From positions 15,015,511 to 15,079,510 of the forward strand of contig CM076956.1 in assembly GCA_039566865.1 (NCBI GenBank): a stretch of 64,000 nucleotides of DNA, written 5' to 3'. Below the pieces are notes generated by a model. The model did not search any database and was not told the origin of the DNA. It saw only the letters and a program-made list of their open reading frames with translations. The stretch comes from Aurelia coerulea. Taxonomy: Eukaryota; Cnidaria; Scyphozoa; Semaeostomeae; Ulmaridae. The position numbers and the translations under genes are program-made. Below are positions 12,001 to 20,419 of this stretch, piece after piece. The number at the start of each line of letters is the position of its first letter. The stretch's first letter is position 1.

Positions 12001-15000
12001 ATGAAATCAAAGTCTTCTATACCCTGGATACCAATTTCAAAATTAAAAGGATAAAGCAAAGGAAAGTCACCCAGGGCGAGATTTTCTGCTGTAGATTTTT
12101 AATCTCTTCTATCTTATGTGGAAGTGGAAGTCTTATAAACCAGTCATTTTAAAGTTAATCAGCTAGTGACATTCTTTTGACCATGAAGTTGTTCTGGTTG
12201 TCAGCCCCGGGAGGGGAGAGGGGGTTCAGCGTACTAGAAATGCCACCCAAATGGGAAAATCCCAATCGTTGCCAAATACGGGGAGGACATACCAAGTGAT
12301 TATGAGCCATCTTTCGTTGATAACTTTAGCTAACTTTTTCTTTTAGAAAGTGGTAAAGGTGATGGTTCGTCTCACCGATTCCTCCCAGTAGCACTTCCCC
12401 TGGAGTGATGCAGATTTGAATTTACCTATTAATCAATGATTGGATTGATTTTGGATGGCATATAATGTTAAAGGATCAAAGCACTAATCAAAACATATGG
12501 CACTAAGTGCACTGCGTTCAACGAGGTTTGAAAGGACGTCTTCTGGAACACAGATGTTTTCAGCGTCAAAGTACTTCTACCCTGTGCATGTTTGTGTGCT
12601 TTCAAATTATCACGCGAAATAGTGCTATAGCATCAAACTTCCTTTCTTCCCTAGTTATTTTTCTGCGAGTTCCCTTGTCCCTGTTAGATGAGATACAAAA
12701 TCTATCAATTCTTTCCCCAAAAAAATAATTCTTTATAAATGTGTTTCCTTGTTCCCAGGTACTTTTCACTGCTGTCCCATTTTTGCTTCCAATTTTAAAT
12801 GCCAAATATCCTTAAAACCCCCAGAAGACAGTCTCACAAATAATTCCAGCCTATTTTAGCACATACAATCCCATGACTCTTTCATAGCCGTATACAGCTC
12901 AAAAATGTTCAAGGGAAAAAGAAGGAACGATTCCTCTAAAGTGACCAAAATCTCTGTCTAACTTTCACCTTTTTAGAAATTCTAGGGGTCAACTGTATCT
13001 GTTGCCCCCCCCCATGCTGCTTACCGCCTTGGACTCTCGTCTATGGCACTTTACTCGCATGTGGAAGTGGTATTTTAGCAAAAAGTGACAATAATTGCAG
13101 AAAAGAGCTAATGTCAACGTATGTCAAGCTTATGTGTTCGACATATGGCAACGATATTGCACGATAAAGCGCTCAGACTCCCTCTTATTGATGATAAGCT
13201 CAACCCTCTATAAGCTCAGGAATCAGGATAAAATGTAGCAAACCGTACAGAATGCACCACAAACTACACAATCCCGGGATTTATCCTGTCTCATAAAGTC
13301 TGAGTGACAGAAAACCAATCCCATAGCCCCCTCTCTCACACCAGGAGAATCAAGGGCAGTTGACATGGATCAGACAGTGCTAACTGGCTACATGTCTGTC
13401 TCTCACCATTTTCATTCAGCACAAGATGTTGATGAAGGTGCATACTGCATAGGGCTTTACTTTACATAAAAATTAGCATAATTTGTAAAATTGTATGCAC
13501 GGCCCCCTGAAAAGCAGTCTTTCTTGACTGACGGGGTAACGAATGAATCTTGTGCATGTTGACAAAAGAGAGGCCGTATTAATTTTGGATTTTGTTAACA
13601 AACTTCGGCAGTCTGCCATAGCAGGTTTTTTTAAATAGCCATTGTCACCTAGGGTCCTTTGCAAGCAACAGATTGTTAAAATCAAATTTGGCCAAAGAGG
13701 AAGCCATGGATCCACACTGCAGTAGTTAAACTGATAGGAAAGTTCAGGGACGTAGGAAGCATCTCAAACTTGGAGGGGCACGACACTTCGAGGGCACTTT
13801 TTCCATTAAGCTAAAGGGGCATTTCCTGAAAACAAAAAGGGCACTTCTTTGTTTATTTCAAAATCTTGGGGGGGCACGGGCCCCCAATGCCCCCCCGGTT
13901 CCTACGTCTCTGGGAAAGTTTTATTTCAGTTGAACTCTTCTATCAGTTCAACTTCTGCACTTTTATAGTTTCCGTTTAGGCCAAATTGGATTTTCAAACA
14001 GTCTGAAAATTCATGTTGTAGGCTAGGTAGGGGACCCGGGGGGGGGGGGGGGGGTACTTAGTATATTTTACTGACGCGATGTGCACTCCTTTCCGGGTAT
14101 CAGTTTGTTTTTCGACAAAGTTTTACGTTTTGGGGTATGCTTTTCGCCGATTTTTACGTTTAGGGGTATGCTTTTTGCCGATTTTTACGTTTTGGGGTTA
14201 CCCTGGAGCAGAGTATTTTTACTATTTGGAAAAAAATGATTCTTAGTATTTGGAAAAAAATGAAAAAAATGATTCTTAGTATTTGGAAAAAAATGAAATA
14301 AAAAATCTAAAAAACAACAACAACAATTATTTTTCGAATACTTTATTTTTTTTCAATTATTTTTTTCAAATACTTTAATTTTTTGCAAATACTAAAAATA
14401 CTCTGATCCAGGGTAGTTTTGGGATATGCTTTTCACCCAATTTTTCTAAAGCCGGCTATCATTTCGAGGGAAAATTTCTAAAGCCGGGTGAAAATTTTTT
14501 TTCTTGGAATGCACCCCCCCTGTACAATTGAAAGTCAAGTACCCCCCTCCCGGGGTAGGGTATGCCTTCTTAGCCAAAGTGAAAGATGTTGCTTCAAAAA
14601 AATTCTTCGTGCGATGTATAGGATAACTTTCACAAAGCTCTCAAAGTTTCCTTGTTGCTAATGGCAAGCATGATACTGAGAGATGCTTTCTAAGCCAAAG
14701 CAAAGGATGTTTCTTTCAAAATTTTATTCGCGCTTCGGTTTATAGGATAACTATCACCAAACTATCACGGTTCCCCACTTCAAAGTGCTAATGGCAAGCA
14801 TGATATGCATTATAGGCCAAAGTAAAGGGTGTGGCCCGAACATTTTTCCTGGGGGTTTCACTCCCAGACCCCTACATTTCGATGCCGATGCTCCCACTTA
14901 ATTTACCCTGGCCACGCCGCTGGCTGCAAGTACAGTTTTGTTATAAGGGCTTTCAGAATTGCTACTAAGATTTTAAAACCTGTGTTACTAATTAGTAATA

Positions 15001-17019
15001 CAGTAATACAGTAATACTAATTAGTAATACAGGTTTTAAAATCTTAGTAGCAATTCTGGAAGCCCTTATAACAAAACTGTGCCTGCAGCCAGCTGCGTGG
15101 CCAGGGTAAATTGAGTGGGGGCATCGGGCATCGAAATAAGAACAATTTAAAAAGAAAAAGAACTGCAATGTCGAAAGAACATTTTGTGAAAAAGCGCCCA
15201 CATTTTCTAATGAGCGGTTTTTAAAGAAATTCATGTGGTCGAACGCCATGTCACGCCACACGTTTTTTTTCTTATAAGAAACTTGGATCAGCACTTAGTA
15301 CTAAAAGTTTCTTAATTTTACATGGAAATTTCGGTTTTTTAGAAGTAAAAGTTTCTTAATTAGTTTCTTAACTTTTGGGCCTAACATTGCGTTATGGTTC
15401 GAAGTTGAGCCTTCTTATCGACAAAGGGCTTGCATTTTGCATCAAGATTGTCATCATGAATATGCCTAGACTTGCTCCAAGTCTATTTCTTTTTTCGTCA
15501 GTGATTCTTCGTTAGTAAATGCGAAGGAGCATGCGAATGATTGAAAACGAGGCCGGACTTTCGCATTCCTCTATATTTCGCATTTACCAACATTTACCAA
15601 CTATCACGGACGAAAAAAGAAATAGACTTGGAGGAAGTCTAGAATAAGCCATGCACATTAAGGCAAAAAGTTACCATTTTTTGCAATCAGGAGTTAAAAA
15701 ATGCCGCGCGAACCGTACCCTACCGATTCTTATTCTATAAATAAAACTTTACAGTTTCTTAATTCGTTCTTGAACGTAGTACCAGAGTTTCTTAAATTTT
15801 TGGTCATCGTAGTACTAGTTTCTTATAAACCAGTTTCTTATAAAAAAACGTGTAGTTTTAGACGCGGTTTTAGATGTGAGATTCGTTATTTTGGGTACCT
15901 TGACCAATATCTCTACCACGACGTAAACATAAAACAAAAGGTAGGTCGAGAACGCAGAACTACTCAAAGTTCATTGTCACAAGATCCAATAGAAAAACGT
16001 GTAAAGCCAAGCCAAAGATAAACAAAGATATATAATCTTGATCTAACCATGGATCTAACGCGAGATAGATATCAGATTTTGGAAGAGGGGCGTTTCTGTG
16101 ATTCCATCCTAAAGCTGAATTCACATTTGCAGCGTTGTTCATAACGCATTCCGGATAACAATGAAGCGCGGCGACGCATTGCTAATGCGACAAAGTTGGA
16201 TTAATTGAACTTGATGGCGTTTCGCATCGCCGCGTCACACACAACACAAAATCGACTCAAGTGTGAATTCTGCTTGAACTGCTTTAACCACCTTTAATTG
16301 TAGAAATCTCATCTCATCTCATTCTTGGATACAAACCCTTTCATTTTCGCCACAGCACAGACAGAAATCCCAGAGATCACCAAGAAATCATTTTTTTCTC
16401 ACAAAGGAAACTTCAGCTCTAAGAGCAGAAGGAAGTCAATATGAATAAGCACCTCCTTACTGAAATTTCAGGGCTGATCACTAGTTGCCCCGTCCATCTT
16501 GCTTCCCAGGGAAGGTGATGGGAGGGGGGTCACATACAGCATGTTTTTGAAAAGCCCAAAAATATGCTCATTCAGTGCGTACATGAAAACCAGAGAAAAA
16601 CCCACCATGTCAAATTTTCTCAAAGCAACCCCCACAATACATCGATTATGCACGAAATAGCGTATCCAATCCAAAGACATTCCCCCGGTCGCCTACCAAC
16701 TCGCCTACCAATAGTGAGTCCCCAATGGTCTGGCTCAGACTAATCAGATTGCAATTTCTGTGTTCCAAAAGGTTCTAATAATTTAACCCCATTCACAAAC
16801 ACCAAAAGAGACTTGAGTTCTTTGTCCAAATCATTAAAAAGAAAAATACGTACTTGGATAGAAATGTGGAATGCTGTTACTGTTGGCACTGGTCACTGCT
16901 TTGTTGATGGCAGGGTCCTCGTACGATGCATAATCACCTAAGGTTGCAAACAAGATCAGCAAAATGAACTGGATGCCAAATAAAACTGATGAAAATGCTG
17001 GTCCAGGGCAGGCAGGCAT
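2858..17019 (-). CDS. Rh-type ammonium/gas channel (partial, seven exons, C-terminus outside)
   Basis: Exons (high to low): 16854-17019, 11571-11769, 9120-9418, 7734-7900, 5828-5965, 3532-3665, 2858-3009. All junctions are GT-AG and phases agree (1,2,1,0,0,2), giving 418 codons. The protein matches the Rh family (RhAG/RhBG/RhCG and invertebrate Rh) throughout: [88 protein letters not shown]. The two pore histidines are present at about His183 and His342, the same spacing as human RhCG 185/344. Such proteins are trimeric, 12-helix plasma-membrane channels for NH3/NH4+ (and probably CO2). Start: the ATG at 17019 is the first ATG after an in-frame TAG five codons upstream. The short cytoplasmic tail should be in an exon left of the window. 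Confidence 0.96.
3172..3450. mobile_element. G-run MITE (copy 1)
   Basis: An inverted-repeat element whose ends are cccggtgg...ggggggg and ccccccc...cacccggg, with 'ccggctttaga' and 'tttctaaagccgg'-type internal repeats. A rearranged second copy in opposite orientation is at 14034-14556. Confidence 0.7.
3532..3665 (-). CDS. Rh exon 6 (second pore histidine)
   Basis: Acceptor ctgttttcag, donor GA|GTGAGT. Encodes [20 protein letters not shown] with the second pore histidine (about His342) and the Rh signature DTCGxxNLHG. Confidence 0.97.
4175..4613. mobile_element. pogo/Tigger-like MITE with TA ends
   Basis: Near-perfect terminal inverted repeat of about 29 bp (TACAGTAGTGTCCCGCATAT.. and its complement), TA at both ends as in a TA target duplication. 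Non-coding inside. Relatives: 50088-50515 and 29894-30531. Confidence 0.85.
5001..5594. mobile_element. Foldback MITE, TA-flanked (copy 1)
   Basis: TA + CCGGGTGCGCCAAAATAAAC ... complement + TA. The two halves are inverted copies over about 200-290 bp each, so the whole element can fold into one hairpin. TA flanks suggest a Tc1/mariner-type mobilisation. Second copy: 61992-62968. Confidence 0.88.
5828..5965 (-). CDS. Rh exon 5
   Basis: Acceptor cttctag, donor ACG|GTGAGA, exactly 46 codons. Encodes [20 protein letters not shown] and [16 protein letters not shown], a conserved family block. Confidence 0.97.
7556..7662. mobile_element. Palindromic AGACTTG element with 9-bp target duplication
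   Basis: Arms 7558-7585 and 7635-7662 are inverted copies with one mismatch in 28. Flanked by the perfect 9-bp direct repeat ACTTCTATA (7547-7555 and 7663-7671). Terminal motif AGACTTGCCCCAAG is itself near-palindromic. Confidence 0.88.
7734..7900 (-). CDS. Rh exon 4
   Basis: Acceptor cccatcag, donor ATG|GTAAGT. Encodes [20 protein letters not shown] (the aromatic WPSFN motif) and [19 protein letters not shown]. Confidence 0.97.
8156..8383. mobile_element. Inverted-repeat MITE with C-run/G-run
   Basis: Ends CTACAATCTCTTGCAAAAGT and its complement; about 45 bp of each arm matches; C-run at 8217-8230 pairs with a G-run at 8320-8332. No coding content. Confidence 0.8.
8522..8845. mobile_element. 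MITE, TTTAAAGGGG family (copy 1)
   Basis: Ends TTTAAAGGGGCTCCGTCG and CGACGGAGCCCCTTTAA. Shares an internal block (ggtggct..caccca, aaaatccacttatat) with 31030-31337 and 52384-52694. Confidence 0.82.
9120..9418 (-). CDS. Rh exon 3 (first pore histidine)
   Basis: Acceptor ttttattgcag, donor G|GTAAGT. Encodes [20 protein letters not shown] through DLFAMIG, including [14 protein letters not shown] with the first pore histidine (about His183) and the acidic extramembrane loop [12 protein letters not shown]. Confidence 0.97.
9541..9938. mobile_element. Inverted-repeat MITE, CCGGGTGAGCC ends
   Basis: Ends CCGGGTGAGCCACAGTTAAC and the near-complement; arms of about 70 bp (aaaacttttattc...). Ends resemble the CCGGGTGCGCC foldback family, but the interior is different. 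Confidence 0.8.
10108..10806. mobile_element. MITE 'AAAGGGTC..GGACCCT' (copy 1, split by another element)
   Basis: Left part has the aaagggtcattgtaacccatgatccttt end and 'gatccacactgc.gtagttgagctgatag'; right part has 'ctgctatggccaaatttgat' and 'gtctgaaattgcagtgtg'. The same order is seen uninterrupted at 18905-19157. Split by the element at 10272-10691. Confidence 0.7.
10272..10691. mobile_element. TAAGAAACT-rich MITE (copy 1)
   Basis: Ends ACACGTTT and AAACGTGT, followed inward on both sides by several copies of TAAGAAACT / AGTTTCTTA with 'tagtacta'. Interior about 200 bp without coding signal. It carries the empty site for the palindromic element seen in copy 2 (15258-15853). Confidence 0.83.
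11135..11540. mobile_element. Element with repeated ACACGGCAAAAA motif
   Basis: At least four copies of 'cacggcaaaaa' or its complement 'tttttgccgtg' spread over 400 bp, with 'ccgttttaatggataaaacgg' hairpin at 11233-11253. It ends about 30 bp from the Rh exon 2 donor. Confidence 0.55.
11571..11769 (-). CDS. Rh exon 2
   Basis: Acceptor tttaatttcag. Encodes [20 protein letters not shown] and helices 2-3 ([20 protein letters not shown]). Donor AC|GTGAGA, phase 2. A 'cacggcaaaaa' repeat element ends about 30 bp beyond the donor. Confidence 0.96.
11820..13450. other. Rh intron 1, no gene seen
   Basis: No coding exon, RNA gene or clear transposon end recognised. There are simple C/G runs near 11905-11930 and 13004-13015 only. 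Confidence 0.5.
13455..13550 (+). mobile_element. LINE 3'-UTR fragment
   Basis: 'gcacggccccctgaaaagcag...gacggggtaacgaatgaat' matches the 3' end of the LINE at 37519-38614. Too short to hold coding sequence. Confidence 0.6.
13634..14033. mobile_element. MITE 'AAAGGGTC' family (copy 2, split by hAT-like MITE)
   Basis: Left half 13634-13744 and right half 13913-14033 match the continuous copy at 18905-19157 (gatccacactgcagtag, gtttccgtttaggccaaat, cagtctgaaaatt). Confidence 0.72.
13745..13912. mobile_element. hAT-like MITE with perfect 8-bp target duplication (copy 1)
   Basis: Ends CAGGGACGTAGGAA and CAGAGACGTAGGAA (inverted). Flanked by GGAAAGTT at 13737-13744 and 13913-13920. Eight-bp duplication and CA-start ends fit the hAT superfamily. 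Copy 2, inverted, at 37135-37302. Confidence 0.9.
14034..14556. mobile_element. G-run MITE (copy 2) with internal tandem units
   Basis: Same ends as 3172-3450 in opposite orientation. Expanded by two to three tandem copies of a ~35-bp unit (tttttacgttt.ggggtatgctttt, 14120-14198) and by a nested MITE. Confidence 0.68.
14199..14415. mobile_element. Nested MITE 'TACCCTGGAGCAGAGTATTT'
   Basis: About 30-bp inverted ends TACCCTGGAGCAGAGTATTT and AATACTCTGATCCAGGGTA. Interior made of repeated 'tatttggaaaaaaatgattcttag'. Confidence 0.8.
14568..14860. repeat. Tandem duplication, unit about 124 bp
   Basis: Two full units (from 'ttagccaaagtgaaagatgttgc' to 'gcaagcatgatactgag') and the start of a third, diverged to roughly 80 percent by eye. 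Confidence 0.7.
14877..15136. repeat. 260-bp near-perfect palindrome
   Basis: Left arm tttcgatgcc...gctactaagattttaaaacctgt pairs with the right arm up to ggcatcgaaa. The centre is 'taatacag' units. Few mismatches. No clear target duplication. Confidence 0.88.
15258..15853. mobile_element. TAAGAAACT-rich MITE (copy 2, carries a palindromic insertion)
   Basis: Same ends (ACACGTTT..AAACGTGT) and subterminal TAAGAAACT repeats as 10272-10691, in inverse orientation; interrupted at 15467-15641. Confidence 0.83.
15467..15641. mobile_element. Palindromic TAGACTTG element with 9-bp target duplication
   Basis: Arms TAGACTTGCTCCAAGTCTAT.. (15467-15500) and its complement (15609-15641) differ by one base in about 33. 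Flanks GAATATGCC (15458-15466) and GAATAAGCC (15642-15650) are a 9-bp duplication with one change. The sister host element at 10272-10691 has only one copy of the 9-mer. Confidence 0.92.
16468..16680 (-). pseudogene. Possible decayed Rh exon-3-like remnant
   Basis: Minus-strand open stretch includes [20 protein letters not shown], which resembles [16 protein letters not shown] of Rh exon 3 (YALNE identical). Similarity stops on both sides. It may be an exon duplicate in decay or chance. Confidence 0.25.
16854..17019 (-). CDS. Rh exon 1 (start codon, first membrane helix)
   Basis: Starts [11 protein letters not shown], then the first hydrophobic helix ([20 protein letters not shown]) and an extracellular stretch ending HFYP. 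Donor is A|GTACGT; ends in phase 1, and the next exon supplies TG to give the Met of YPMFQD. Confidence 0.9.
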
Positions 17020-17025
17020 CTTCAA

Positions 17026-18900
17026 TGCTTTCTATCAGCTTCAACAGCTATGACGATACTGCAAGACTGTTTTTGGTGAAGTTGCAGGGAGCCTCCCCTC
17101 TAGTAGTCATAGAGTGTGGAACGACTTGTCTTCGTCTCGCCTTTGATCCAGACAGCTGTCACCCTCTCCTGTTGCTTTGTTGTATTCAACAAACCGGTCT
17201 TCCTACTTTGTTTGCATTTTATAATGTCTCTGGAATGCATCTGGGCTGAACAAAAGGATATCGTCAGGGGGTCTCGAATAACTGTCTTTGTGAACATCTC
17301 CTAACTGTGAGCTCTTATAAGCTTATGTGACTATCCTTATACACGGAATTACAAAGTTGTTCCAAATTCGAGCAATTGTACTCTCCTATGCTGAGGGCTG
17401 TGACCAAAAAGTCATTCGGCTATCCTATCCAGCTGCCGGAGCAAGTCGTTCTTTCTTTCCTTTTCAAGACGACTGGGTCAAGAAGTACACCCGGTGGGTG
17501 CAATTCGATAGTAAAAGGTACACCACGCTCGTCCATACCATTTCATAGGATACCCTTTTCACTGAGTTTCTAGTTCGTGAAAAGACCCCTTATCATGGAA
17601 AATTTTGAAGGTAACCCCTCGGGTAACCCCCCTTTAAAAGGAGTATCACTGAGCCCTAAAAAAATCTGTACAGTGGATTTCTGCATTTTGCCACGATTCA
17701 CTTCACTGATATCTCTTTGTTGGAAAACAGCAGAATCCCATAAAACTTAGGGTATTAAACTTGGGCCAGGTGAAATTAACTTTTATTCTAGGGTCCCGAT
17801 TCCATCCCAGCATTTAACTGTTTTTGGGATGGGATTTTTCTGAAGAAAAATACCCCTTATTCTGAGACTCTAGGTCCAAGGATTCTGTTTCAAATATGCC
17901 CCTTTCTCAGCGAAATCATGCAGCCAATAATACCTAATCACTCAGGGCCTAATCATCATAATATAGATAGGAGCATGGTGCCTGTTTCTCATTAACATTG
18001 CAACCGGGGAATGCAAGGGAGATAACTTATGCTATTATCCAGGCAGTGCCCCTCCATGCTCTTCTGACTTGTCCTTTTAAAAATAAATTGGCCGAGAATA
18101 GAGCTGAGAATAGAGTTCCAGGATTCCATCGTGGCTTGGCACCTTCTTGTTTCCAAAAGATCCTATTCTGTAGCCCACAGTGCAACCTTCGCTATTGCCT
18201 GCTGAGCTGACCAATCTAGGTGTTGTTGTGGCTAAAAAACAGGCTAACTTTACAGAGCTTGCTGCTTGCTTAAAGTTCCTTCATAGAGGGCCATAGAGTT
18301 GTCCCTCTCTAGAACTCCATCCTATGTCCCATTGTTTTTGGGTTTGGCGCTTGCAGTCAAAGTATTTTCTGCAGCAAAGTGTAGCACGGTGAGCTGTCGT
18401 GGCTATTTTGCCTGCTGACCAATCCAGGTGTAGCTAAGAGGCTCGGCATCGGCAGAGCTCTGCCTTGCTAGAGCCGAGGGGCATTTCACTCCAAGGAAAA
18501 TCTCGTAAAAATCCTTCTGTTGTCAAGAAAAATCCATAAAAAATCCTTTTCTTCTGAAAAATCTCGTACGATTTTTAGAAAGAGTGAATTTCCCATCAGC
18601 TGGAGCTTGTCCGTTAGAGAGTCTGGTGACTGGTATCCAGGGTAGAGCTTGTTTTAACTTCTGTCATAATTTAAAGTTTACAAATTCATGGAATTTCTCA
18701 TTTTTCGTGACCCAGCAAATAACGAACTGGCATAATGTTGCTTTTGGTGAGATGTTTGGAGTTTGCAATCAGCACGGTGGTTTGCGATGGATTTTGGGCA
18801 ATGACATATCAACAGAGAACGTGTTTTTGTCTACTTATTGCAAGGTCACATGGAGTCAATCACAAGTGTCTCCTATTTTACAATACACCATGCCTCGTTT
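17026..18900. other. Region upstream of Rh start, no gene seen
   Basis: Holds the Rh promoter and any 5' UTR, but no TATA box or other element stands out. 'cctgctga..gaccaatc.aggtgt' occurs twice (18198 and 18411), a weak direct repeat. Confidence 0.45.
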
Positions 18901-18904
18901 TCAA

Positions 18905-19157
18905 GAGCCACTGTCACCCAGGTTGCAGGCGCCCTGAAATTTCAGACTGTCTGAAAATCAAATCTGGCCTAAGTGGAAACGATGGATCCAAACACCGCAG
19001 TATCTGATAGAAAAGTTTTACTTTAGTTCAAGTGCTCTATCAGTTCACTGCACTGAAGGTTTATTTCTTCCGTTTAGGCCAAATGTGACTTTTATACAGT
19101 CTGAAATTGCAGCGTGTCCGCACCGCAAAGGACCCTGGGTGACAACGACTCTTTAAA
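18905..19157. mobile_element. MITE 'AAAGGGTC' family (copy 3, uninterrupted)
   Basis: Ends 'gccactgtcacccagg' and 'cctgggtgacaacgactcttt' (inverted), with inner inverted pairs 'ctgatagaaaagtt..' and 'gctctatcagttc'. Serves as the reference for copies 10108-10806 and 13634-14033. Confidence 0.75.
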
Positions 19158-19538
19158 TAGTCGAAGAAAGCGTAAACAATAACTGTTACCAAGCAAAATA
19201 GGCGTCATCTACGAGACCAAGAGCCAGAGAGAGGACAAAGGGAAGACGCGAAGTGAACTCGAGCGACCATTTGTGTCTTTGCTCTAATCCACCCAACGAA
19301 ATAAAATATTTCATCTGAACATAACTGCAACTCTACTGAATAACAGCAGTCAAAATTAATTTTAATTCACACGGCAGTCTTATTACGTCGCATAGTGGTT
19401 TTGAGAGTGCAGAAAAGGGTGTAAAGTCTCAAACATCAACGCTCAAAGTTCAAACATCGATAAATGCACAAGAATTGTTAACAGCGAGTTGATTGGTATT
19501 GAAGCATAAAACTTATTTGCTGGAAGCGAATCAAATCC

Positions 19539-19625
19539 TACCCTGGGTACCAGACTCGCTAACATAAAAACAGAAATCTCTAACATCTCTGTTTTTATGT
19601 TAGAGAGTCTGGTACCCAGTGGGTA
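19539..19625. mobile_element. 87-bp hairpin element with perfect 9-bp target duplication
   Basis: TACCCTGGGTACCAGACTCG ... complement ...GGGTA. Flanked by ATCAAATCC at 19530-19538 and 19626-19634. Entirely palindromic, no coding capacity. Confidence 0.9.
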
Positions 19626-19957
19626 ATCAAATCCTTTACTTGTTTGAGAAAAAATCTTCTATCTTCCTTCAGTGGAACACCTTCCTGGAAGTGTTTTTAT
19701 AAGTCAACTCGCTTCAAAGAAATCCCTTGAAGACAATTAAGAGATCATAAAAGTCAATTCGCATGCATATTTTTTGGGAATTTTCATACTGTATTCGTGG
19801 GACTTACTCTGGGAATTCCTATTATCTAAGCAATCAAAGTTTCTTAAAAGTTTCCCAAGAGTTTCTTCAAATTCTTTATGTTTACTTTGAAAGAAATACG
19901 TGATAATGTCAAAACTCTACTTGTGAAAGTTGCAAAACTTGTAAATGTCGCAGTAAG

Positions 19958-20141
19958 GGTCCTCTTCCGGGTCCTGGTCATCCCTTGGGTCCTCTCTAAG
20001 GTCCTCTTCCGGGTCCTCCCTTGGGTCATCTTCCGGGTCCTCTTCCGGGTCCTCTTCCGGGTCCTCCCTTGGGTCCTCGTCCGGGTCCTCTTCCGGATCC
20101 TGGTCCTGGTGTGGGTCCTGGGTCCTCTTTTTCCGGTATGC
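19958..20141. repeat. 12-bp minisatellite
   Basis: About 15 units of ggtcctcttccg and variants (cccttg, cgtccg). Creates long spurious open frames on both strands (poly-GPLPGP-like on plus, RTRKRT-like on minus). Confidence 0.92.
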
Positions 20142-20348
20142 CCATTTCTGGTAGCCTGCGCCCAGACTTTGATCACTGGGGAGGAGAGGAGAGAAAAGGC
20201 TAATTTTTGGGGGAAATTATATTTCATACTGTATTCGTGGGAGTTGCTTTGGGAATTCCCATTAGCATGTTTACATCCAGTGTGTTCTGGTGAACAAATC
20301 ACGACCTTGACAAAGTAAAACTTTTCGATAACTTTTCTCCCAAAACTG

Positions 20349-20408
20349 TAGCCTGATAACAAGACCCCAATTTCAAAATATTTGAAATCGGGTCTGGTTA
20401 TCAGGCTA
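20349..20408. mobile_element. 60-bp hairpin element with perfect 9-bp target duplication
   Basis: TAGCCTGATAACAAGACCCC ... complement ...CAGGCTA. Flanked by CCAAAACTG at 20340-20348 and 20409-20417. About 27 of 30 arm bases pair. Confidence 0.92.
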
Positions 20409-20419
20409 CCAAAACTGAA

